Source of the DNA: Syngnathus acus | Lineage: Eukaryota > Chordata > Actinopteri > Syngnathiformes > Syngnathidae | Assembly (NCBI RefSeq): GCF_901709675.1 | Contig: NC_051092.1 | Span: 8,576,491-8,640,490, forward strand | Direction: 5' to 3' | Length of the DNA: 64,000 nt | Shown: positions 1-11,644 of the stretch, piece by piece | Layout of the letters: each line of letters opens with the position of its first letter | Position numbering within the stretch: the first letter of the stretch is position 1 | Notes under the pieces: model-generated | Told to the model about the DNA's origin: nothing | Databases searched by the model: none | What the model saw: only the letters and a program-made list of their open reading frames with translations | Position numbers and translations under genes: made by a program

Positions 1-1566
1 GATGCAAAGTGGGTCAGATGAGAGCACGGAGAAATTTCATCATGCCAGTGGTGCTGCAAGAGCCCACGTTAGTCGACAGAATGCTTGCTTTGCAACAACT
101 GGGTAAAATCACGCAATGACCATGTCTCCAGATTTTATGCTTTAAAAAGATGATTGTGTCCAAAGTGTATGTTGAGTAATGATGTGGACCAGCAGGCGGC
201 AATGTTGTGCTAAAGTGTCTTATGATTTGTGTGCTTTGCGGTACAGTGCATTTCCATATTGCATTTCAAACTCATTTGCATGCAGATGCCGGCGGATCAA
301 TTGTACAGTCGGCTACTATGCTCCTTCATTCTCAGACAAGCGTCCTCAGGTGCAGGGATAATATGAAGCTTTATGCATGTGTGCAAGAACCTCTTTTGCG
401 TACGTTTCAGTTCCACAATAGTTTAGGAAGAACTTAACCAATCAATATCTACCATGTTTTACTTGTAGATGTGCATAATTCTGTACGTGAAAATACGCCC
501 ATGAGAGCCACTGCAGACCAGTGCGACTTACTGTCTGATGATGGTGAGAGCATCATGCCATGTTCTGTTTGTTGCCTGGAGTGTGCCCCTCTTTTAGCCC
601 TTGCAAACACACACAACCCTTTTGTGTCTGCTGTAAGCGACAATACATGTCTTGAGAAACAGTGTCACCTGAAATCCTATCAAAGAAGGATACTTCCTCT
701 CATCAATATTTCACCACCCTTTTGCTTTCTTCTGTGAAGTACTCTATGGAGGTCACATTTTACTGGCAGAGGTCAAACTGCAGCTTCATTCATTTTTCAG
801 TCACTCCTCTCCCCTCCAGTTTTGTAAATGTTTTCAGGTGAACACTGATAGCCTTCACTGGATGTGGTTGACAGAAATTAATCAAGCACACCATGCTGGC
901 CAAACCACTAACTGCATTTTGTACAACCCTGAAGGGCTGAGAGTTCCAGCGCATCTGTTCTTCCTGGATAGACTTACACAATATTCTAATACAAGACATT
1001 TGAGTTTTTGAGTGTGTGTGTGCATGTGGGGTGTGTGTGTGTGTGCTATTGTGGGGATGTTTTGTGTAAAGGGATACATACAAATTGTTTACCTGGTCAG
1101 ATTATTCCACACATAATCATACAGGGGAGAGTGTGATGAGACGTTTAATTCTCCGTGTCCAGCCAAGTGATATGAAATAATAATGATGTGAAATAATAAT
1201 TATTATGAATTTATATATTTTCATCATGCATATTAATTACAATTGTCATTCATTAACACCAATGAAATACTCACTGCAGTAGGAGATGAGATTTTTCTGC
1301 TTCCAATTAATTCCATGATAGGCTTTGTAACTGGGTCACATGGGAGACAAAAAGCCTCAACAAAGTAGAGTAAATTGAGACTAAATCAGCATGCTCAGTG
1401 TAAATTCTCCGTGGTGTTGCTTGATTTCTTTCAATATGTGCCTATTTGGTATTGTTGATGGCATCTACTTTCAGGTCATATTTTGTTTCATCTTGTGGCG
1501 AGCTTGTTTTTGGGTTTTGAGCTTGTTTTATTTCTTTTTATCTTGATTTTCTTTCTTGCTTTAAGG
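1..1566. other. upstream intergenic flank, no gene seen
   Basis: I see no coding exon or named repeat here. There is a short TG-rich run at about 1010-1043. A 16-bp unit ending GAAATAATAAT is repeated in tandem at 1169-1200, inside an AT-rich patch. Open frames here have no recognisable protein content. Confidence 0.6.
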
Positions 1567-1918
1567 CAGAGGTGTCAATCTCATTTTTGTTGAGGCCTGC
1601 ATCGTAGTCAGTTTCCTGTGAAGGGCCAATATGACTGTCAACTGTCAAGTAACTGCATGAACGTCGCATATCATTTACAGTATAGGCTACACGACAAACT
1701 GATGAATAACTAATTTTGAGAAATCAGAGACTAGTAAGAACTGTTTTAAAAAGATGAATGGTAATAAAGATTGCTAGAAACATCTCTATTTTTCTAACGT
1801 GAAGACAATTTACAGTTTTAATATTGACACAAAGCCGATGCACAATTTGTATTTGCGGGCCAAATATAATTACACTGTGGGCCAGATTTGGCCTGTGGGC
1901 CAGAGTTTGACACCACTG
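1567..1918. mobile_element. hAT-like non-autonomous DNA transposon relic
   Basis: The left end CAGAGGTGTCAATCTC and the right end GAGTTTGACACCACTG are inverted copies of each other, the 'GGTGTCAAACTC' type of terminus common on short dispersed vertebrate elements. Internal stretches rich in GGGCCA and GGCCAGATTTGGCC sit near the right end, as is typical of this family. There is no transposase frame. An exact 8-bp target duplication is not clear; TTTAAGGC (left, sharing one base with the end) and TTTAAAGC (right) are close. The superfamily is inferred from the CAG...CTG ends. Confidence 0.6.
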
Positions 1919-1933
1919 TTTAAAGCCTTATGA

Positions 1934-1946
1934 GGGGGGGGGGGGG
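1934..1946. repeat. poly-G tract (13 G)
   Basis: A pure G run just outside the right end of the hAT-like relic. Confidence 0.9.
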
Positions 1947-2540
1947 CTTTGATAATTTAGCATTTTAATTCTTACCAGTGCATTTGTTGCACATTTGTTT
2001 TTAAAAATGAATTCTTTTTATGTGGTACAATTGCTCCACTATATTTGAGCCCTGTACCTTTTGCCACAAAACCGCACAAACTTGTCTACCTTCTTTTGTC
2101 ACATTAAATAAAATAATGCTATTGCGGGGGTTTCTAAATCTCAAATCTATCTCATCCTTCATCTTGCTGGAGCTCTACAGATTAAAGAATAAACTGCAAA
2201 ATCATATGTAACGTAAGAACAATGCATTATGGAAGGGCTTGTTATCGCACTGTTTTTGGTTATTAAGGAAAATACGATCAGCATTACTGCCTGACGTGCA
2301 ATTATGGAGAATTGTTGTTAGACTGTTGGTAAATGAATAAATGGATCAAATAAAAGTATTCTCCGGAACATCCAGAAGGAGTAATAAATTGTTCCTGTTC
2401 ATTGAATCAGCTTGAAAACGTAACGCATCTTCATTGAACTCCATACACATCCAAGCAGCACTTTTCATTGATTTCTTGCAAAGGGGTGGGATAGAGGGGC
2501 GTCGGTAGGGAAGCGGGGTGGTACAGACGAGGTGATTAAA
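1947..2540. other. upstream flank, nothing recognised
   Basis: AT-leaning unique sequence with no repeat, RNA gene or coding exon that I can identify. Confidence 0.6.
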
Positions 2541-2586
2541 AACTCAGGCTACAGATGTTCTTAGAGCACTTCAAAGTGGTACTCCT

Positions 2587-2692
2587 GCCAGCACCATTGC
2601 CAGGCGTGATGCATTATTGAGAAGGTGCCCACCTGCCTGCACCTGGCACTGGATTCACATGCCTGGTCCACCTGATATCAAGCAGTCACCTG
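2587..2692. promoter_or_regulatory. candidate upstream control element: RE1-like site plus CACCTG cluster
   Basis: GCCAGCACCATTGCCAG at 2587-2603 keeps the left half (CAGCACC) and part of the right half (CAG, spaced correctly) of the REST/NRSF RE1 consensus. It differs from the ideal right half GGACAG. Immediately downstream, CACCTG occurs at 2630, 2640, 2669 and 2687, with CACATG at 2656. CACCTG is bound by ZEB/Snail repressors and by some bHLH dimers. The block sits about 2.5 kb upstream of the brsk2 start codon. The regulatory role is inference; it rests on motif density only. Confidence 0.35.
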
Positions 2693-3534
2693 TATGGCAC
2701 TTTGGGTCGCCCCTCCCCAAACAGACTGGCTCACGGTGGGATGAAGGGCAGCAGGGGAAATGACACGCACTCGCATCAAGGACCTCAAAGGCACTCAACT
2801 AGGGCATATGCTTATGAACTCCATTCATGAAAGGCTACAAACAAGGAAGTGTTCTTGTCAAGGATTGCAATTGCATTTCCTTGCTTACTCTGAAGGAGAC
2901 ATACAACTATTTTCCTGCAGAATTGAAAACAGATAACCTATGTCTTATTAATGATTTCTGACATTCAAAATACACAGTGGATTGCCATCCACCATTTAAA
3001 AGTGACACTGATTAATTATGTTATCATAGTAGGCCCCTCCTTGAGCTCGCACCTTATTGTGGTGAAGTGCTCACTCATGTCACTCGTGGCAAAAAAACTA
3101 GTTGACACTAGTGTCAGTGCCAAATTCGCCCACCACAAATAGGTTGTAATAAAATCTACTCGAATAGGATTGGAACTTCCACTATTGCTTCCACTATCAG
3201 AAACATTTTGTGAATTGCAACGAATTAATATTTCTGGAACGATGAAAGCTGTTTATTCTTCTTGGAACGTCCTTAGTTTTGAGGGACACGACTTTGTGTT
3301 AATCATCCAATATTTGCTACTTGCTATTTCAGACACCCCTTTAACTTTGTCCTCTGTTTAAGAAGATTTGGAGGTCAAATTGCACATTAGTTTATGAAAG
3401 CGCCAGCTTGTATGTGTGTCCCTCGCATGCGTCCCTTGACATCTGTGCTCTCTCAGGGTGCGAGGACTAGACAGAGGCCAGAGCCACAGTCACAGGTCTC
3501 AGACCAGTGGGGTGTGAAATGAATTGGAAATCCA

Positions 3535-3553
3535 CCCCCCCCCCCCCCCCCCC
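3535..3553. repeat. poly-C tract (19 C)
   Basis: An uninterrupted C run; slippage-prone and length is likely variable between individuals. Confidence 0.9.
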
Positions 3554-3815
3554 GCTGCACTCACACAATCACTTGAAAGTTTGTGTTGAGTGAGCGTCTG
3601 TATGTGTGTGTGTTTAAAGAGCTGATCTAAAAAAGCAGAGCACAAGGAGTGGACAATGACAGAGACAAGAAACTCTTTGCAGACAGTATAAATATTTATG
3701 AACACTTTTGACACTTACAACATGTGCATTTTACAGAGAAACACATCTGCATTTTCTGGATTTTGTCCATTACAATACTATCTCTTATTAGAAACAAAGC
3801 AAATACTAAAAATTG

Positions 3816-3916
3816 ATACTTTAACCAATATATTGGCTAAGGTTTATATATATTGATAGGATATAAATGATAGGCATACTTTAACCAATATATTGCTTAA
3901 GGTTTATATATATATT
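3816..3916. repeat. 60-bp period tandem duplication
   Basis: The segment ACTTTAACCAATATATTG, followed by CTAAGGTTTATATATA or a close variant, occurs from 3818 and again from 3878, an offset of exactly 60 bases. There are few differences in the shared part. It looks like a fairly recent local duplication of about 1.6 copies. Confidence 0.8.
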
Positions 3917-4487
3917 CACTGTAATTGTCATCATTTTATAACTTATTTTCGTCCAATGAATGTATAGGGCATTAGAGAAAGCTTCCTCTTGTTGTGCCTC
4001 CACCTGCATATCTCAGTTTTGAAATAATACAAATCATTTTCATTTTCTGTAGAATTTACAACATTATCACTGGTAGAGAAATTGCATTAGGATAAAAGCG
4101 GTCTTGGTTTCAGAGATTACTGCTGTTTTTCCTGTGGCATGTATTCTCAGGTCGTAGCCCCTCCATTTTTCTCCATGAAGAAACTGTCATGTAAAACAAG
4201 GAAAAATCAATAGAAACGGAATTGGATTACTATTATTTGGTTAAAACATTAATGAAATAGTTTATTTGAAGTGGATATTCCGCCAAAGTTTCAGCAAAGC
4301 TCCTAAAGTCCAAGGTAATTAGGTCAGCAGGAAGATGCTGGGGTGTGTCTGCTTCTAGGGTGCCCCAATTTGCAGCAAATTATTGACACTTTTTTGGTTT
4401 TACCTTCTAGCTCTGTTTAGTTGTTTTTCCTTGTTTTGCTCTAAAATTTCTTAAGTGTGAATCAATGTGTACAACCTCCTCCTGCCA

Positions 4488-4549
4488 AAAGCCTGCTGGG
4501 ATTGAGTTCGGGTCACCTGCGACCCTATTGTAAAAAGGATGGATGCATG
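4488..4549 (+). mobile_element. SINE 3'-end fragment (DANA/mermaid type)
   Basis: The fragment GCTGGGATTGAGTTC ... CGACCCTATTGTAAAAAGGATGGATGCATG matches the 3' end of the SINE seen complete elsewhere in the window (GCTGGGATAGGC ... CGACCCT ... GGATGGATGG). It is short and worn. Confidence 0.5.
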
Positions 4550-4639
4550 CATGAAAAATTAGGAAATTTCACGTTCGTATTTCAGATTTGTGAAACTTGT
4601 TTTCATATTATATGTCAACCCCCTTGCGTGCACCCAAAA

Positions 4640-5080
4640 TGTTTGCCAACAGGTTTAGAGCACCTGCGTGAAGCTGCTGGTCCAGCGACACTAAACTGCT
4701 GCGGCGCTAGACACAGTGCTCCTCTGTGATTGGCTAAGAGGACCGCCAATCATCTCACACGCCTCCGCAGCACCTCCCACAGTCGCGCTGAGGCAGCGCA
4801 GCTCGTTCCTACAATGCTTTGAAGGCACTTGGACGCACGTCTTCGGTGATTGGAGAGCTGTGCAGAAAGAAAAGGAACAACCTCGCCTCCTCAAACACCG
4901 AGCGAGGTTGTGGGCTGCGGAGACCGGGGGCAACACAAGCAGGTGAGCCACAAGAAGAGGAGGTGACGTTGGTGGAGTTTTAAAAGCAAGACGCCAAAGC
5001 GGCTCGGACCTCCGAGGAGGAGTGCTTTTCATCGCCTGCTCTTCGTTTTAGAAAGTAACTGATCTCCAGCTGCATTCGTC
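4640..5080 (+). promoter_or_regulatory. brsk2 promoter and 5' leader, CpG-rich
   Basis: This stretch is clearly richer in G, C and CpG than its surroundings, and the richness carries on into the start of the intron to about 5660. It holds CCAAT-box cores at 4729-4733 (reverse), 4746-4750 (forward) and 4849-4853 (reverse), which suit NF-Y. A CRE-like TGACGT half-site is at 4964-4969. A TTTTAAAAG stretch near 4977-4985 is only weakly TATA-like, as expected for a CpG promoter. The exact transcription start cannot be read from sequence. The leader before the ATG contains an in-frame stop at 5060. That this is the promoter is inferred from its position just upstream of the recognised first coding exon. 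Confidence 0.65.
4943..4948 (+). other. strong splice donor inside the brsk2 leader
   Basis: The sequence CAAGCAG|GTGAGC is an excellent 5' splice site match, 138 bases before the start codon. It suggests that some transcripts may have a non-coding first exon ending at 4942 that skips the coding first exon or joins another acceptor. It could equally be unused. Confidence 0.3.
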
Positions 5081-5174
5081 ATGTCATCGTCCGGTAAAGA
5101 CAACAGCGGAGCCCCGCATGCCAATTACGTGGGACCGTACCGATTGGAGAAGACGTTGGGCAAAGGACAGACAG
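5081..5174 (+). CDS. brsk2: brsk2 (BR serine/threonine kinase 2, SAD-A), first coding exon only
   Basis: The frame from ATG 5081 gives 31 codons plus one base. It begins [16 protein letters not shown] and continues [15 protein letters not shown], and the next glycine codon is split by the intron. [16 protein letters not shown] is the start of the kinase domain of vertebrate BRSK/SAD kinases and contains the glycine-rich ATP loop GKGQTG. The SSGKD lead-in resembles mammalian BRSK2 (STGKD) more than BRSK1, so brsk2 is preferred; the a/b paralogue is not resolved. BRSK2 is an LKB1-activated, AMPK-related kinase that acts in neurons in polarity, axon specification and presynaptic vesicle clustering (family knowledge). 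The start is supported by an in-frame TGA at 5060-5062, a G at -3 and the match to family N-termini. The exon ends ACAG|GTTAGT (donor at 5175), a phase-1 junction. The full protein is several hundred residues, so nearly all of it lies beyond this window. Confidence 0.93.
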
Positions 5175-5180
5175 GTTAGT

Positions 5181-6754
5181 GGGCAGGTTTGCGACTTGCT
5201 CCGTGCATCCTTTTGCAACTGCTTCATTCATTTGATTCGATCTTGCGCAGATCGTGTGCATGTCATTTAAGCGTTTAGTTCGAACCCCCTCTCGCGGCTC
5301 CTTGTGCTCTGCTGTTTCCCACTGATCCGCTGACATAATCATTGTTCACGCAGTGTGGGACAGGGGAGTCGGGAGGGGTGTTGTGGATTTAGGTGATGCT
5401 GGTTTGCATTGGTTTGGACTGGCACTTACGCGTGTGCATCCCGGGCCGACTGTTAGAATAAAGTTTTGGGGGCGTTATTCCCGCGCGTGTGCGTGCGTGT
5501 TTGTGCGTGTTCAGGTTGCAGCCCTGTTAATCCCGATTTGCCCGATGCAACGATCTATTCTTAGTCCCATGGCAGGCAAGGCAAGGGAAGCAATCAGTCA
5601 GGCGGTTCTCCTCTAGGCCGTGGTTGCATGGCGTGGGTTTCCTCCAACATGGTGCCGTGGGTACCACCCTGACAGGTGCTGGGAAATAAGAGCAACATGA
5701 ATCTGTCTTCATATCGCCTTGGGCATGTTAGTGGTTTCCCTGAAAAACCGGCACATCGCTCACTATTGACTCCAATGACACTGCAGTTTGTTGTTGCTTG
5801 AGGTAATTCATAATGGAAACAGGATTTAACTCCATCAAATTTGATTTGAGGGGATATTTGTGTGGATTCTGTGAAGTGAGGTATGTGTTGCCGGTGGAGC
5901 CATGCATGCAAAAGAAGAGGAAAGCTCAGATGCAGTACTTGTAAGCCGCTAAAAAGACTGTGTTTCTGCTGAGAGAATTTTCTCCCATCTGTTGTTTAAA
6001 ACGCAGCAAATAGGCGTTACTTGTGTTACCTGGCCCAGCTGGTCATGCTGCGCAGCCGTGTACGCGTGCAAATTGCATTTTCTTGGCCAGTGTTTTCTTC
6101 TGTCTGTCCATTTCCCGATTATCTTATGGGGATTTCCTCCCAGTCCAGGTATGTTCCATATTTAACCTTTACCCCGCACTTTGTTATTTGGAATATCTTG
6201 TCGAATTTCAATGGCGAGCTTCTTCAGAAACTTATGCACGAGCAGCAACAGCATCAGGTGCACATGCAAAGTCAAGCTGAATCAAGAAGTCCACGAGCCG
6301 ACAGTAATGTTTTCTTTTGCAAAATATTATATACATCTCAAGATGCTGATTGCTGTGGATTTTCTTTCCAGTACTGTAGAACTGCATCATCAAGCAAGCT
6401 AGCCAGTGTTACACCACTAAACAGCAAACATATTGTTAATTTAATACCCCTGATTCAAAACTTGAGAAATGTAATCCTATTAAAGATGGAATGTTTGGCA
6501 ATTTTGTTCAGTTAGCCACAATAATGTTCCAGTCAAGTAAATCCTGATCAGGCTTGCGAAAATGGATTTGAAGGCAGAATGAATGACCAGACAGTCGTAA
6601 TATAATTTGCTGACACAACAACATGAAGTTAGCCCAGTAATTAAACAGAAAATGAATAAGATGCAATGTTGTGGTTTGCAGATGGTACACCTGAACAAAT
6701 AAACTTGTTTAAATCATCCCTCTGTCATAATCTCAATTCATTTTTGCCCTCCAT
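5181..6754. other. start of intron 1, CpG-rich then unique
   Basis: The first 450 bases remain CpG-rich, like the promoter. After that it is unique sequence. A 164-codon open frame at 6021-6515 shows no known domain and includes no splice-consistent coding signal; I treat it as chance. Confidence 0.6.
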
Positions 6755-7075
6755 CCGTCCGTCCGTCCGTCCGTCCGTCCATCCATTTTCTATTCTGCTT
6801 GTCCCCATTTCGGGTCATAGGTGAGCTGGAGTCTATCCCTGTGAACTGAGGCAGGGTAAACACTGGACTGGTTGCCTGCACATATAGCCAAACCAGAACC
6901 ATTTACACCTGTGGGTAAATTACAATCTTCAAATGACCAATCTAGATTTCTGCAGTGTGGGAGGAAGCCGGAGGACCCCGGGAAAACCCACGCAAGCATG
7001 AAAATATCATGCAAAGTCCACAAAGGATGTTGAGATGTAAAGCACAAGACTGTGAAGTAGGGCCATTCAGATCGG
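6755..7075 (-). mobile_element. SINE, near full length, DANA/mermaid type, minus strand
   Basis: In reverse orientation it begins with the tail (CCGT)n at 6755-6780 plus CCATCCATTTTCTATTCTGC. It continues through the GAGCTGGAGTCTATCCC and GGCAGGGTAAACACTGGACTGG blocks. It reaches the conserved centre GTGGGAGGAAGCCGGAGGAC and CAAAGTCCACA, then a degraded tRNA-like head to about 7075. The tail variant CCGT instead of CCAT is a local expansion. Confidence 0.8.
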
Positions 7076-8420
7076 CTTCGCAAAGGATTGAAACGCCGTA
7101 TGAAGGGAACTGAACCGCACTAAAGCTCAAGTGTTGCACAAGTGTAGCTTATGTTGTTGTTGGCTTGTGGTTAATAAACTCACTATATAATATCTGCCAC
7201 ATCTGCACAATCCTATAATGGAAATAAATGTTGCATGGTGTTTTCCACAAAAGATTAATTATGAATATATCGCCACAAGTGCCTGTGCGCTGCTCCCTCT
7301 CCGCTGCTCTTCCTGTACAATCGTCACTTGCAGAAAGACCCAGTTCAGTTTGCTCTCTGGAGAGGCTTTTGCTGGTGGAACGCTGCTGGCGCAATGGTCT
7401 ACCGGGTACAGACTGCAAATGATATGGTGTCACCCGCATCATCCATGCCTCATGATGCATTTATGAGCTGCTTTTGTCCCAATTTCTGGCAAGGCTCGTT
7501 TGTCAGACCCATGTAAGCATAGATAAGCTCAAGTGTCAGAATTGCATCCTTAGCTGTCCTGTGTTGACATTTCATTTGTGAAATTCAGTGTCATTGAGAC
7601 AATTATTCGATCATTCATTTTAATGTGACATTTACCTGTGCTCAAGTAAAAGGCTTGTGTTTTCTGTTTGAAAAACAATTACATATCTATCCAGATCCAG
7701 CCTCCGTGCGGCTAATCCACGCTAGACCTATTTAGATTGATGACATGCATGCATAATATCCTGTTGATGAAATATGTTAGCTCTCTCAGCCAGGTCTTTC
7801 AGCAAGGGCCGGCCTGCAACTGTGCATGCCTCACGCAGTCAGGAGTGACATCAGGCACCTTCCAGTGGGCTAAAGCTGTGGTGCTCGGGTGGTATTATTA
7901 GAGGAGAGGAATATGTCCTCTGGTTGAGCTGAGCAGTGGTGCTCTTCCCCGTTCATTAAGTGATTAGTCCTGACACAAACGCACACACACGGACACACAC
8001 AGCCACCAGAGTGGTTCTGGTTTGGCTTCCTGATTTAATCCCCTAGGCAGCCAAAGTCTCCAGTCGCTCACACAATCACGTGGCCCATTGGGCAGGCCCG
8101 CTCTAAGCTTAGCGACGTAGCCCTCGCGTGTTGCCAAATGCAGACTCATTGCGCAGACTTCTGTTCTGTAAAGTGATACATAATCATGTTTTTATGGTCT
8201 AGTGACAACAGATGGAGATGACATTTGCTGGCTCTACGCAAGCAGTTTCTGTCTGTCTTTAGTGCTGGTTTTTTTTCTGTATTTCCTTGGGTTAGCTTGC
8301 TTTTTGTGTACCCGCACGGGCCAGAACAGCGTTCTTTAATAGGTTGTGTCTGCATGAGCGACTGCTCATTAGGGTTGGAGCCACAGAGCCAGTCTTAAAC
8401 AGTTATTGTACTCGAGGGTT

Positions 8421-8467
8421 AGGACTTAGTCAGACCTGTGGTCTTAGTCAGACCTTAGTCAGACCTA
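8421..8467. repeat. short tandem repeat of CTTAGTCAGACC
   Basis: The 12-base unit occurs three times, the first two separated by TGTGGT and the last two directly adjacent. Confidence 0.75.
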
Positions 8468-10327
8468 GGTGAGCATTGCAGTCCTGCTTCTGTCCGGACT
8501 GTGGCTATTCCCATTCAAGAACAAAGTGAACTGTTTTTGCGCTTGGTGCTTAAGATGTCAATAGTCACATTGGTAAAAACATTTGTACCCTTGCAGAAAA
8601 TACACGTTGTGTGTGAAATAGCCTATTTCTTGCAATTTATGAAACTTTGCTATAGAAGGTTCACAATTCTGGATTTGTTTTGTCCTCAGAATACCGGGAG
8701 CTGAATCATTGTTTTGTTTGTTCATACTTCAGAAACGGCAACCCACATTTTTGTTTGTTTGTTTGTTTCTTTGTTTGTCCGTTGATTCGTGAGTTTGTTC
8801 TTTCCCTCTTTCTCTCTTTCTTTGTAGGTATTTGATTAATGGAATAAATGCTGACCATTGTTTGGCTAAGAAGGCCTCTTAATCCGGTGTAAATCCTTGT
8901 TCTTGCAAGATTTAGCTATTGACAAGCTGTGAGCTCAGGGTTATGTAGTCTCCTTGATTCTTCGCTGGACATTTAGCAAGTGAAACAAACCATGAGCTAG
9001 GCCTTCGTATTGACATATGCACCCAACAAAATGCATCCTGCAATGTTGTATCGGTCCGTATCTCAGTTTGTATATCTGCTAAGACGTTCTCTTTCTGTGT
9101 TCGCTGCATTTATACGGGAATCTAGCAGTTTCATTTGTCTTTGTGTCAGCACTGGTCCTGTTGTGGTTTATATAAGGACTTCACAGTGCATGACTACGCA
9201 AGAACAAACAAAATCCTCGTGCACAGACAGATGATGGGTTGGACATTCCATGATAATGAAAAACCGTTAATTTGGTTTTGATTAATTGCTGGTGAGTTGG
9301 AGTGGTTCATTGAGATCAATTTCAAAGATTTCCTGTCTGGTGGAAGCAATCCATGAGTGTTTCACACTACATGATATTCCTCCCTGATGATGACAAGTGA
9401 GGAGGGAATGTTCACTCGATGGTGTCAATAAAAAATAAACCCCTTGGCCAAAGCATGAAAAAACACCCCCGTTGCCTGTTGCTGATGCCGTTAAAAGCCA
9501 TGCTGGGCGCTAACACAAGTGGTGACCCCCACCCAGGGTGTTCGCTGAATGACTCACAATTTTTTGCGAGACTCTTTGTTTGTCCGGCAAATGAGGCAAA
9601 TAAATTTAAATTTGTGTTTGGTGGATTTGTTTTAAGGGCTTGACCCAGTGGCTACTTTGTGTTACTCCTAGCTGAAAGCCAGCCAGCCATACAGTATGTT
9701 AGCGCTGTGAAACCGAGCTGGGTCACATGAAGCCAAGACTGTCTGGGCCCAGCTGTTTGATTCTCAAGCCAAAACCATGCTACCCCTGACTTGAAATGTA
9801 ACCTACTTGGTGGGATGCAACTGCATGTGTACTTCATCTGAGCCATATGTCCTGTCTTTGACGAGAATTACTTTATGATGACAACTTCCATCATAGGGCA
9901 CCGCTCCTGTCTCCATTGGCTTCCCTCGGCGAGTCAACATTCATACAGGGATTCAACCATTCGGTAAATCAAACAAGACCTTGGTAGAATCGCATCGATT
10001 GGGAAGAATGGATGTAGCCAACGATTTTCAGAGACTAATGATGAGGAAAGAGGTGGAGAAACAGTGGGGAGTATAGTGAAGGATGAAGGTGAAAAGTAGT
10101 AATAGTAGTCAAAGAAAACGGGGGACCATGAACAGAAACACATGAAGAGGTCTTGATGTTTGTGAGTGGATAGAAAATTATTGAGTCAAGCAAAGTATTG
10201 ATCATTTTATTCATTATGCTCCATTCTCCTGTTTTTTTCTCATTCTTCTATTCCTGACCTCAAGAAGGTGAAAGGGCTCGATCTTTAGATGGGAGGTCAG
10301 TGAATTAGTTAAGCATTGCTGAAAGTG

Positions 10328-10344
10328 TTTTTTTTTTTTTTTTT
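10328..10344. repeat. poly-T tract (17 T)
   Basis: A pure T run in the intron with no clear exon following it. Confidence 0.85.
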
Positions 10345-11630
10345 AAATTTGCCTCTCTCTTGCGCTACAACATTCCCATAATGTAATGTATTAAGATGAA
10401 ATTCCCCTCCCTTTGTCCTACCAGGGGCTACGATGTAAAGCTTGCTTGTCCATAATGACTTAAAAATAAATGCAAGCACCTGACACAATGTCTATATTGT
10501 CTCATTCCAACTCGAACGCAGGCAGCCACACTGACACTGACCATCTGAAACATTTCCCCTCTAAAAAAAACATCTGCTAACTCCTATCTAACAACATAAA
10601 ATGCAACAGAAAATGAGGAATGTTAATGAAATTAGTGTGTTGGTATTCACTGGCAGAACCAAGCAAGGTACTTACACCACGACTGTATATCACTGGAAAG
10701 CAGCGTATTGCTCTGTGTCGGAGAGAGGTGGGAGGGGAGGAACTGGGCGGTACAAATCAATTTTGAGGCAAGGCGAGTGGTGTATTTTAGTGGCTGAAAT
10801 ATTACATTTCAGTTCAATATTGTATGATAATACACATTTCTAGTTTGTTTCAAAAGAGCACAGTAAAAAAATAATCGAAATCTTAGGGGTGGTTGAATGC
10901 AATACAAAGGTGATTGAGCACCCGTAAAATGAGCTAGAAATGTCTGTCTTTTATCACAAGCTCCCCAATGAAAGGGGGATGATACAGGTTGGAGATGTAT
11001 TGGGAATCTCTAACAATGGAAACGACACAGGACATTACAGCAGCCATCACAGCAAGAGTCTTTTTTTCTCCCGAGATTAGTGAAGTTCTCTGCTTGCCAT
11101 AGGTTGTTGTTTTATGTTCTCATGCCATTTAGGATTTCACGGTAATTGTCCTCCAGTGCAGTGGAGAGTGTGTCCACCACTTCTTCCCCCCCTGCTGCTC
11201 CAAATTGTGACGATAAAATGTTTATTTTATGTCCTACTGATCCTTGTCATTGCTATTCACTGTGTTTTGTCTTGTTTGGACAGTCATTACAAGTCAGCTA
11301 CCACCACGTCTTTTGTGTCAGTTCAAATTTAACCCTTGCTTAGCTGCCTGCCTAGCTAAAAGTGCGTGAACGCTGGGTCGGCTGCCAATGTTGGTTGTCT
11401 GGTTGTCATGGTTTCTCCGCTTCTTGCTGGTTCCCAATCTGCCTTCATGAAAAACGGAAGGGATCGCTCTCTCTCTCTTCTTCCACCTACTCACGCTTCT
11501 GTTTTCTCTCGCTCTCAACCTCTGCAAGCGGCTGCAATCAGAAATCAGCATCATGTCTACATCTGAATAGTGGCAGTAAAATATGCAGCCTTTTTCCACA
11601 TGTGTTAGTTTAACTCATTCATACTGAGTG

Positions 11631-11644
11631 CCCCCCCCCCCCCC
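11631..11644. repeat. poly-C tract (14 C)
   Basis: A pure C run within otherwise unique sequence. Confidence 0.85.

Larger units (their letters stand above)
2800..4487. other. upstream flank, simple and tandem repeats only
   Basis: No gene or exon is recognised. The stretch holds the poly-C run at 3535-3553 and the 60-bp tandem duplication at 3816-3916, listed separately. The rest is AT-rich unique DNA. Confidence 0.6.

Noticed and set aside
5275-5286. B-box-like AGTTCGAACCC
   Set aside because: No A box or acceptor stem upstream; a lone match in CpG-rich DNA.
6021-6515. 164-codon plus-strand frame in early intron 1
   Set aside because: No recognisable domain, no acceptor-donor pair, composition like surrounding intron.
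7390-7450. tRNA A-box-like TGGCGCAATGG
   Set aside because: No B box (GGTTCGANNCC) follows at the right distance and no cloverleaf can be drawn.
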